Origin: Clostridia bacterium
GTDB taxonomy: Bacteria; Bacillota; Clostridia; TANB77; UBA1234
DNA length: 5,408 nucleotides
Direction of reading: 5' to 3'
Assembly (NCBI GenBank): GCA_900753135.1
Contig: CAADXZ010000027.1
Coordinates: forward strand, 1-5,408
Shown here one piece after another: positions 1 through 5,028 of this stretch. Within the stretch, counting starts at the first letter, position 1. The number at the start of each line of letters is the position of its first letter. The position numbers and the translations under genes are program-made. A model generated the notes under the pieces. It was not told where the DNA came from. It saw only the letters and a program-made list of their open reading frames with translations, and ran no database searches.

Positions 1-20
1 ATCGGCATATATTGCTCCAT
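1..20 (-). CDS. Start of an unidentified gene running off the left edge
   Basis: Only the first six codons (MEQYMP) are inside the window, so no function can be assigned. The start is supported by a strong ribosome-binding sequence (AAGGAGGG on the minus strand, about positions 32-38), placed roughly 11 nt before the ATG, and by a promoter-like pair immediately upstream. A GTG at 29-31 abuts the ribosome-binding site with no spacing and is less likely. The gene appears to have its own promoter and to follow the terminator at 136-180, so it is probably a separate transcription unit from the genes to the right. Confidence 0.45.
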
Positions 21-46
21 AGAGCTGTCACCCTCCTTTTCGCATA

Positions 47-75
47 ATTTTAACACAATATTATATATTAGTCAA
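47..75 (-). promoter_or_regulatory. Sigma-A-type promoter for the left-edge gene
   Basis: On the minus strand a -35 box TTGACT (70-75) is followed after exactly 17 nt by a -10 box TAAAAT (47-52). The expected transcription start is near position 40, giving a short leader of about 20 nt that contains the AAGGAGGG ribosome-binding site before the ATG at 20. Box quality, spacing and the downstream start agree with one another. The terminator just upstream supports a new transcription unit beginning here. Confidence 0.6.
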
Positions 76-135
76 ACTATTTTATGCGTTTTCTGTTAGA
101 TAAATTCATCGGACTAATCTCCTAAAAAGTACAAT

Positions 136-180
136 AAAAAAATCACCTCCTATGATAATAAGCAAATTACCATAGGAGGT
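136..180 (-). terminator. Intrinsic terminator with a 10-bp perfect stem
   Basis: Positions 145-154 and 171-180 are perfect reverse complements (10 bp, arm CATAGGAGGT) around a 16-nt loop. On the minus strand the stem is followed by GA and a run of seven T residues (136-142). The stem contains GGAGG and its complement, so in RNA it would also sequester a ribosome-binding-like sequence. The loop contains the stop codon (167-169) of the decayed reading frame described at 167-391, which fits an end-of-gene terminator. On the plus strand the T-tract after the stem is poor. Confidence 0.65.
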
Positions 181-391
181 ATTTGTTAATAATCTTACAA
201 TCCGCGTACTCGTAATCGGAACTAAATACAATGACATCGTCACTTCGAACAGTTCTAACCTGTGTTGTTCTACCGAAATCATTATATCTGATTTGTTACA
301 CTGGCATTTCACTTTCATTATAACCACGCATAAACACAAATGCAATACAATCTATGATTTTGTTACTATTTTCGGGACTTATTGACAAACT
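167..391 (-). pseudogene. Remnant of a small unidentified protein gene, interrupted by one stop
   Basis: I do not recognise this protein. One minus-strand frame runs from about 391 to a TAA at 167-169 with a single internal TAA at 296-298. The part after the internal stop (42 codons, including VRTVRSDDVIVF and YEYADCKIINKY) has a purine-first, pyrimidine-last codon pattern and mixed charged composition typical of real protein. The part before it includes KIIDCIAFVFMRGYNESEMP. There is no start codon with a ribosome-binding site. A longer uninterrupted frame over the same DNA (106-345) is cysteine-rich, reads through the terminator hairpin and has only a TTG start without a ribosome-binding site, so I regard that one as a shadow. 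The call rests on codon pattern and composition only. Confidence 0.4.
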
Positions 392-399
392 ATAATATC

Positions 400-449
400 A
401 AAAACAAGTAAGGAATAACCCTAGTAACGGATTACTTCCTTACTTGTTT
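400..449 (-). terminator. Terminator of the RHS/DUF4474/DUF5104 unit
   Basis: Positions 402-415 and 436-449 form a perfect 14-bp stem (arm TTCCTTACTTGTTT on the minus strand). Inner bases can extend it imperfectly across the 20-nt loop. The T residues at the end of the stem continue as TTTTTGATATT on the minus strand. It lies about 24 nt after the stop codon of the DUF5104 lipoprotein gene, the position expected of its terminator. Outer flanks around 387-394 and 461-468 (AAACTATA and TATAGTTT) are also complementary, so a longer interrupted hairpin can form. Confidence 0.75.
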
Positions 450-472
450 GATAGAAAGATATAGTTTACAAA

Positions 473-979
473 CTATTCAGTAACAATTAGATATTCATTA
501 TATTCCGTACAGCAAAATGCATCATCATTTTTTTCAGATAATCGTATAGAAGATAAGCCTAACAAATCTTTGTCATTTGTACTCGTAAAGACTTTATTAA
601 ATCCTATGTAATATATATTATTGTCGTTTGTTTGTATTTTGTAGCCCACATCAATTGATTCAATGATATCACCATAATAGGAACTTCCAGTACCCGCTGG
701 ACCAGCAGAAAGTTCATATTTTTTTATGCCGCAACGTAATTTTGCAAGAAATACTTTTAGCTTATTTTCATATTTATCTATTGAACTCAAAGCTTTTTTA
801 GAAAACATTTGAGATAAAGAATTAATATCTTCATCATTCACATATTTGATGATATCGTTCATAGTATCATCAGCAATGCTTTGATCATTGCTATACAATC
901 TGTTATGCATTCCATTACAAGATGTTAAAGAAAAAAGCATAGCAGACAAACACAATACTACTTTTAATAATTTCTTCAC
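473..979 (-). CDS. DUF5104 family lipoprotein
   Basis: This is a 168-residue protein with a lipoprotein signal peptide. A basic start (MKKLLK) and hydrophobic stretch lead to the lipobox LTSC, with Cys21 as the predicted lipidated residue, so the mature protein should be anchored on the outer face of the membrane. The mature part has the pattern I associate with DUF5104: an early SIADDTMNDIIKYVNDEDI segment, then a 'LSQMFSK' segment, then a beta-rich tail. Its biochemical function is unknown. The start is GTG at 979 with GGGGAG about 9 nt upstream. It begins 15 nt after the stop of the DUF4474 module and is followed by a terminator, so the two are probably co-transcribed. By position it could be an immunity or accessory protein for the RHS-linked module; that is an inference. 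Family assignment is from memory of the pattern. Confidence 0.8.
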   Translation of the reverse strand: MKKLLKVVLCLSAMLFSLTSCNGMHNRLYSNDQSIADDTMNDIIKYVNDEDINSLSQMFSKKALSSIDKYENKLKVFLAKLRCGIKKYELSAGPAGTGSSYYGDIIESIDVGYKIQTNDNNIYYIGFNKVFTSTNDKDLLGLSSIRLSEKNDDAFCCTEYNEYLIVTE

Positions 980-994
980 TTATATCTCTCCCCA

Positions 995-1627
995 TTAAAA
1001 CTCCAACACTCCTGTGTACCACTGAGGAACAAATTTCCAGTGTGGGTTTCTATGATGTTTAATGTAAAAAGCCATAAACATGGTAGGATTATCAAATCTG
1101 ACTCTAACCGTAACCTTTAACATTTTTATATTTGGACTTTGATAATAAGGGTTAAATCCTGTAATCCACCAATATTTTTCTTTAGGTGTAAATGATATTA
1201 TCATTCTATGATTATATTCTACAAATAAAGCCATATTCAATGTCAAATTTGTATCAACAAGCCAATGGGGTTCTCCCCCGTAGTAAATTCCCATTTCTGC
1301 TCCAGCACCTAAGTTTAGATAATCTCCTTTCCACGCCCATAAAATATAATCTTGCCCGTCATATCTAAATGGAAATTTTTGTTTTTCCATTTGAGTACCT
1401 AAATTAAACATAAAATCGTAAAAATCATTATACCCAGCATATTGTTGCAAACAATCTTGTCGTGCGTGATAAATACCTTTTTCGTCACGCACAAAACCCG
1501 CTATATAAAACAACTCTGGAAATTCGCCCTTTTGTGTAATTTCAACAAACCATTTATAAAGCTCAGTATCTTTTGCTTCACCACATATAATCTGTGCCCA
1601 TATAGGCTGAAAACCATCTCTATCCAA
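995..1627 (-). CDS. DUF4474 domain, C-terminal module of a frameshifted RHS protein
   Basis: The open frame gives 210 residues rich in aromatic amino acids. The segment 'WAWKGDYLNLGAGAEMG' (about residues 98-114) is the hallmark I associate with DUF4474, a domain found at the C-terminus of RHS/YD-repeat proteins in Clostridia and of unproven activity. The TTG at 1627 is a poor start: there is no ribosome-binding site, and the frame remains open upstream, where it encodes ILGLNVYIYCYND and SVNYLDRDG. That segment is the standard linker joining an RHS core to its variable C-terminal domain. The module is therefore the toxin-position tip of an RHS protein whose core (1687-1932) is now in another frame. 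Both parts probably belong to one broken gene. Translation as a separate protein cannot be excluded but nothing in the sequence supports it. Confidence 0.75.
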   Translation of the reverse strand: MDRDGFQPIWAQIICGEAKDTELYKWFVEITQKGEFPELFYIAGFVRDEKGIYHARQDCLQQYAGYNDFYDFMFNLGTQMEKQKFPFRYDGQDYILWAWKGDYLNLGAGAEMGIYYGGEPHWLVDTNLTLNMALFVEYNHRMIISFTPKEKYWWITGFNPYYQSPNIKMLKVTVRVRFDNPTMFMAFYIKHHRNPHWKFVPQWYTGVLEF

Positions 1628-1686
1628 ATAATTAACAGAGTCGTTATAGCAATATATATAAACATTAAGCCCTAATATATTTGAAT

Positions 1687-1932
1687 TTAAGTTGTATCTG
1701 CATTTAAGAATCTGCCTGTGAGCGGGTCATAGTAGCGGGACTGGAGATAGTACAAGCCTGTTTCGGTATCATAAACATAGCCACGGTAGCGAATCGGATT
1801 TAATTCACGAATTGTCGACTCGCCTTTGGTATCTTTTATGTTGCCCCAAGAGTCATAGACATAGCTTGCAACTTCTGTACCCGAAAGGTCGATCATTCTT
1901 GCTACATCATTAAGGCTGTTGCTATTTTCGCT
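1687..1932 (-). pseudogene. RHS repeat-associated core, C-terminal fragment (5'-truncated, frameshifted)
   Basis: The open frame contains the end of the RHS core: [44 protein letters not shown] and GRFLNAD. RHS proteins are large secreted or surface proteins whose beta-cage encloses a variable C-terminal toxin-like tip, and they usually exceed a thousand residues. Here only about 75 remain. On the 5' side, recognisable homology stops near 1917 and a stop codon (TAA, 1933-1935) lies just upstream. On the 3' side the frame ends at TAA 1687-1689, immediately after GRFLNADTT, whereas the continuation into the DUF4474 module is in the frame offset by one base (net loss of one base or gain of two, around 1690-1698). 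The ATG at 1894-1896 has no convincing ribosome-binding site. It is a relic of a full RHS gene, or a displaced C-terminal cassette. Confidence 0.85.
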
Positions 1933-2120
1933 TTAAATTGTATCACAAACAAAAAGCAAATACAACATAATATCTATTGTTTTGGTACAATTTCAGTGAC
2001 TCATGGGTGGGCTTACCTATGGCAGATTTTTGTATCTGTATTTCATTATGAATTTACAATTTAATAAAAATATTGAAATTATTTTCTCATTAATCTGCAT
2101 CCCCGTTATTCTCAAAATAA
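1933..2120. other. Intergenic stretch between acyltransferase and RHS remnant
   Basis: No reading frame with coding character was found. Apart from the promoter-like pair near its left end, it contains a 7-bp dyad with one wobble pair (2003-2009 with 2016-2022, CATGGGT and ACCTATG). It also has a weak all-AT hairpin around 2052-2080. Neither is a convincing intrinsic terminator for the acyltransferase gene, whose transcript may therefore read into the RHS remnant. The abrupt loss of RHS homology at its left end suggests this stretch replaced the missing RHS body. Confidence 0.4.
1937..1965 (-). promoter_or_regulatory. Promoter-like sequence upstream of the RHS remnant
   Basis: On the minus strand TTGTAT (1960-1965) is separated by exactly 17 nt from TACAAT (1937-1942), a good sigma-A-type -10 box with a moderate -35 box. 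It sits right where RHS homology ends. It could drive transcription of the RHS remnant, the DUF4474 module and the DUF5104 lipoprotein down to the terminator at 400-449. AT-rich DNA yields such matches by chance, so support is moderate. Confidence 0.4.
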
Positions 2121-3278
2121 CTATACTTTTTTAAAAATAGAACTGTGTGCAATATGACAGATTTTATTTAAAATAATGCTAATTAATATCGGTACAAGTA
2201 GGCCAAATATAAGATATACAAAAGCCCACTGTTGCAAACCGTTTGGGAGATAGTAGTACCATATACTTGATTTAAATGATGCAACATTAAAGTCACCAAA
2301 CAATGATCCTGAAGTAATGCGGCTTAATCCGTAGAATACAAATTTTAGGCACATAAAACCTACAAGCTGATTTACCATAATTCCGTATGTGTTGTCAGCT
2401 ATAAGCCTTACAAGTTTGCTGTTTCCTATGGCAGGTACAAGCAATCTTGAAACTCTCAGCCAAAATGCAATTGCTGTGATTGACGAGATATACGGAATTA
2501 TAAAACCGTTGTTGAATTTAGTAAATGATGACGGCGTGTACTCCAAATCTTTGCAAAAAGTTAAAAGTATCAGCTGTACAGCAAATATAATTGCAAAGTA
2601 CGCAACATTATTGAGAGTGTCTTTCTTTTCAAGCACAGCTTTATAAAAGCGACCGAATTCATAACACGGCAGGAAAAACATTGTTCTGACAAGAAGTTTC
2701 ACTATACCGTTAATTGCAGTCGGATTTCCTATTGCAGTGTTAATTCCTATCATTCCGATTGCGAGATACACTATCAAAACTATAAATTCATTGTCAAGAT
2801 GAATCAGTTTCAAAAATTTTCTGAACAGCACATTTATTATACAAACCAAAAACAGCGGGTACACAAACCATGAACCGAGGTTATATTGAAAAGCCTCACC
2901 GTCAACAAACGGCATAACAAAAAGATTGTATAAATCAGGCTTTGCACCTATAGTAAATCCGAACAAACCGAGAAATGCAACCATACCACCGTAAAATATA
3001 TTCCACAGATACGCAGGAATAAGAAGCCGCTTTGTTCGTTTCCATATGTATTTTCCGATATTTTCTTCATAATCGGTTTTGTAAAAATATCCCGATATAA
3101 ATACAAACAGTGCCAAATTATACGAATACGGCGGAAACCAGTTATAAGCAAGTTCCATTCCGCCATGATAACAATGTCCGGAAACTATAATGATAATTCC
3201 GATTGCCGACAGAAGTTTGAATTGCAAATTCACCCCTCCGTCAGTATTAACGCTACGCAAATTTCTACCCTTTTTCAA
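2121..3278 (-). CDS. Acyltransferase family 3 (OafA/NodX-like) membrane protein
   Basis: This 385-residue multi-pass protein has about ten predicted membrane segments. Family features are the first helix ending in SGHCYH (His35 is the presumed catalytic residue), LFVFISGYFY (about 57-66), RLLIPAYLWNIFY (84-96) and NLGSWFVYPLFL (133-144). Members transfer acetyl or other acyl groups to sugars of surface polysaccharides or similar acceptors; the substrate here cannot be read. The family often has an Arg 11 residues before the His; here that position is Ser24. The start taken is TTG at 3278 with AAGGAG about 9 nt upstream. A second candidate, TTG at 3227, has GGAGG 7 nt upstream and begins right at the first helix, so the N-terminus is ambiguous by 17 residues. 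It is monocistronic as far as can be seen, lying after the kinase operon terminator. Confidence 0.8.
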   Translation of the reverse strand: MKKGRNLRSVNTDGGVNLQFKLLSAIGIIIIVSGHCYHGGMELAYNWFPPYSYNLALFVFISGYFYKTDYEENIGKYIWKRTKRLLIPAYLWNIFYGGMVAFLGLFGFTIGAKPDLYNLFVMPFVDGEAFQYNLGSWFVYPLFLVCIINVLFRKFLKLIHLDNEFIVLIVYLAIGMIGINTAIGNPTAINGIVKLLVRTMFFLPCYEFGRFYKAVLEKKDTLNNVAYFAIIFAVQLILLTFCKDLEYTPSSFTKFNNGFIIPYISSITAIAFWLRVSRLLVPAIGNSKLVRLIADNTYGIMVNQLVGFMCLKFVFYGLSRITSGSLFGDFNVASFKSSIWYYYLPNGLQQWAFVYLIFGLLVPILISIILNKICHIAHSSIFKKV

Positions 3279-3468
3279 AATTCAACTCTCCTTAATTTTT
3301 GATTTATATTAAATATTACGGCTTGCTTTTCCCTTTTACTTTGTTAAACCATATTTCAAAACAGCACTGTAAACTTCAATTGTGCAAAAACTGTAAAAAA
3401 ATCGACAAAAATTGCACTCTATAATTCTTATTTACGGAAGTAGCTTTAAGCCTTATTAGCTTTAAACC
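3279..3468. promoter_or_regulatory. Leader region of the acyltransferase gene with dyad elements
   Basis: This stretch has no coding frame. Reading toward the gene it holds a tandem repeat (listed separately), then GTGCAA (3412-3417) and its complement TTGCAC (3382-3387), which form a 6-bp dyad with 24 nt between the arms. After that come two ACAGT-type half sites, ACAGTTTTT (3386-3394) and ACAGTGCTG (3362-3370). The second overlaps a small palindrome, ACAGTGCTGT (3361-3370). The arrangement resembles an operator region. I could not find a -35/-10 pair with correct spacing that I would defend. Confidence 0.3.
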
Positions 3469-3473
3469 TTATT
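3442..3473. repeat. Two adjacent 16-bp tandem repeats
   Basis: Plus-strand units AGCTTTAAGCCTTATT (3442-3457) and AGCTTTAAACCTTATT (3458-3473) abut directly and differ at one base. They lie just past the stop codon of the acyltransferase-like remnant and upstream of the acyltransferase gene. They may be a slippage duplication or paired protein-binding sites; the sequence does not decide between these. Confidence 0.75.
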
Positions 3474-3585
3474 TAAATTTTTTGATAATAGAAGTTTCAA
3501 ATTCCTGCAACACAAGGCCAAAGTATAATAACGGAATTAATGCAAATACGGCTAAAACATAAAATTCAATACAAAACAAAAAATG
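3469..3585 (-). pseudogene. C-terminal remnant of a membrane protein, probably a second acyltransferase
   Basis: An open frame of 38 codons with no usable start ends at TAA 3469-3471. It encodes one hydrophobic helix followed by a charged tail (FYVLAVFALIPLLYFGLVL, then QEFETSIIKKFK). This matches in pattern the C-terminus of the intact acyltransferase nearby (FVYLIFGLLVPILISIIL, ending SSIFKKV): the helix proline and several hydrophobic positions align, and both tails end in basic residues. The frame begins inside the terminator hairpin of the kinase operon, so the rest of the gene is missing. The simplest reading is the tail of a deleted paralogue. Another multi-pass protein family is possible because the piece is short. 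Confidence 0.4.
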
Positions 3586-3633
3586 CTATCCTTTTTCTTG
3601 GCATAACGCCTTAAAGAAAGGATAGCATTTTTT
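3571..3633 (-). terminator. Strong intrinsic terminator of the histidine kinase operon
   Basis: Positions 3578-3594 and 3617-3633 are perfect reverse complements over 17 bp (core GGATAGCAT flanked by A and T runs). The 22-nt loop contains its own small GGC/GCC hairpin. Transcribed from the minus strand, the stem ends in six T residues and continues GTTTTGT. It lies 38 nt after the kinase stop codon. The symmetric A/T flanks could let it work in both directions, but no plus-strand gene was found nearby. Confidence 0.8.
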
Positions 3634-3671
3634 AGAATATTTGATTTTAATCAGGTAAAAATAGTGGGTTT

Positions 3672-5012
3672 TTAGGTAAAAATTCGGTTGTCTAAAATTA
3701 CCGAAACTATAAATTCATTATTCTTCTCCGAAATAACTACATCTCCCCCATACTTCTGGGCAATACTTTTTACTATAGAAATTCCCTTGCCGTGATTTTT
3801 CTTATCTGCCTTATCAGTATGCAACAAAGGATTTTTAGACAATACAGAATCAATAATTTTATTTTTGCATTTAATAACAGAATAATCGCCTTTATGCTCT
3901 GTAATGAAAATAATTTCTTTATTCTCAATTTTATTTTCAGACAAATACGAAATAGCATTATCAAAAATATTTCCTATTACCGAAATCATATCTGAACCGT
4001 TACTAAACATTTTCAAATCATTTGCAATGTTTAATTTGACCGATATTTCATTGCACCTTGCTTTTTCAATTTCAACATTCAAAACGGCATTTAATAAGTA
4101 ATTTTCAGTATTTACCACAGAACCGATTGAAGAATATTTATCGGTCAAATTTTGGCATATTTTATGTGCTTCATCTAATTGAGTGTTTGAAATAAGATTA
4201 TCAATACACAAGAGATTGTTCTTCATATCATGTTTTATCCTTGAAATTTTTTCAATTTGCACATTGCTTTGTAAAATGTTATGTTCATAAAGATCGATTT
4301 GCTGTTCCATAAGCAAAAGTTTTGTACTTGCTTCATTTTCCCTGCTTATTCTTGATACCGCATACCATACTATTGCAGTAACAGTAATCATACACAGGCA
4401 TATTACAGAAAGATACACCATTATATTAGCCTCATATTTCGTGATTACCATAATGTAAAAAGTGCAGTAAACGATTAACAAAACTATAACAGGAAGGATA
4501 ATAAAAGCTATAACATCTGTTATTTTTCTTAAATTGACTTTATGATTTCTAAATTTTACAAGCATTGAAAAAACTAATACATCAGTCAAATTGATAACCA
4601 CTATACAAATATATCTGTAAATCGTAGGTTCAGTTACCAATTCATAGTGTGTATATCCTGTAAAAAAGCTTACAAAATAACTGAAAGCAAAACTTATCAC
4701 TGTGTTAATCAAAAAGGCAATCAAAGGCATAAATATTCTGCTAAAAATATTGCCACGCAAACATAACAGAGAGTAAATTTCCAGTACTGCCAAAAACATT
4801 AAATCATTTATTATCATATAGTATTCTACAAGAGATGAATACAACAAAATGCCAAACATTACTGTACTGAACAGTAAAAAGCAAATTACATTTCTTTTTC
4901 TGTTATCGGGTTTCTCCATAAATAGATATAAAAATCCACAAAACATCAGCGGCTGAAATAAATCAGTCACTATTTCAATAATAATATCCAGCATACTCTT
5001 TTTACCAACCAA
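3672..5012 (-). CDS. AgrC-like sensor histidine kinase (GHKL ATPase type)
   Basis: This is a 446-residue kinase. About seven membrane helices (roughly 8-31, 42-60, 66-85, 93-117, 132-152, 165-191, 195-219) are followed by a helical linker and the phosphoacceptor motif RIKHDMKNN, with His261 the likely phosphorylation site. The GHKL ATPase domain follows, with N-box GNIFDNA (347-353) and G-box NHGKG (406-410). This architecture is that of AgrC-type peptide-pheromone receptors that signal to LytTR regulators; the ligand is unknown. The TTG at 5012 directly follows an in-frame TGA and has only a weak AAGAG upstream; ATG at 4994 (Met7) is an alternative. It starts 16 nt after the preceding kinase and ends at a terminator, so it is the last gene of its operon. 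Its 3' end carries a tract nearly identical to that kinase. Confidence 0.85.
   Translation of the reverse strand: MVGKKSMLDIIIEIVTDLFQPLMFCGFLYLFMEKPDNRKRNVICFLLFSTVMFGILLYSSLVEYYMIINDLMFLAVLEIYSLLCLRGNIFSRIFMPLIAFLINTVISFAFSYFVSFFTGYTHYELVTEPTIYRYICIVVINLTDVLVFSMLVKFRNHKVNLRKITDVIAFIILPVIVLLIVYCTFYIMVITKYEANIMVYLSVICLCMITVTAIVWYAVSRISRENEASTKLLLMEQQIDLYEHNILQSNVQIEKISRIKHDMKNNLLCIDNLISNTQLDEAHKICQNLTDKYSSIGSVVNTENYLLNAVLNVEIEKARCNEISVKLNIANDLKMFSNGSDMISVIGNIFDNAISYLSENKIENKEIIFITEHKGDYSVIKCKNKIIDSVLSKNPLLHTDKADKKNHGKGISIVKSIAQKYGGDVVISEKNNEFIVSVILDNRIFT
3691..3807. repeat. 117-bp direct repeat, copy 1 (3' end of the complete kinase)
   Basis: This tract matches 5078-5194 at 114 of 117 positions with no gaps. 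The differences are at 3736, 3756 and 3777; only the first changes an amino acid (Val against Ala). It encodes the last part of the ATPase domain including the G-box. Similarity drops sharply on both sides. Confidence 0.9.
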
Positions 5013-5028
5013 TCACAATTATTTGCTC

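Noticed and set aside
77..109. Ten-codon minus-strand frame (MNLSNRKRIK) with AGGAG about 9 nt before its ATG
   Set aside because: It is too short to judge, overlaps the -35 box of the promoter at 47-75, and has no repeated codons that would suggest attenuation.
106..345. Uninterrupted 79-residue minus-strand frame
   Set aside because: It starts at a TTG without a ribosome-binding site, is cysteine- and hydrophobic-rich, and runs through the terminator hairpin and T-tract at 136-180. The frame offset from it has the better codon pattern.
1442..1675. Plus-strand frame of 77 residues
   Set aside because: It lies opposite the DUF4474 module and the RHS linker and shows no family features; it is an antisense shadow.
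2002..2022. Small hairpin with CATGGGT and ACCTATG arms, considered as a mobile-element end
   Set aside because: It is only seven pairs with one wobble, has no transposase, matching second end or target duplication nearby, and no T-tract for a terminator.
2052..2080. AT-only hairpin after the acyltransferase gene, considered as its terminator
   Set aside because: The stem has a bulge and almost no G-C pairs, so it is not stable enough to call.
2389..2646. Plus-strand frame of 85 residues
   Set aside because: It lies opposite the middle of the acyltransferase gene, where the minus strand has clear membrane-protein coding.
3279..3577. Search for an AgrD-like peptide gene between the kinase and the acyltransferase
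   Set aside because: The only coding-like frame (3469-3585) has no start or ribosome-binding site and reads as a membrane protein tail, without a cysteine-centred pheromone segment.
3773..4101. Several 63-67 residue frames on both strands
   Set aside because: All overlap the kinase ATPase domain in other frames and lack ribosome-binding sites or recognisable motifs.
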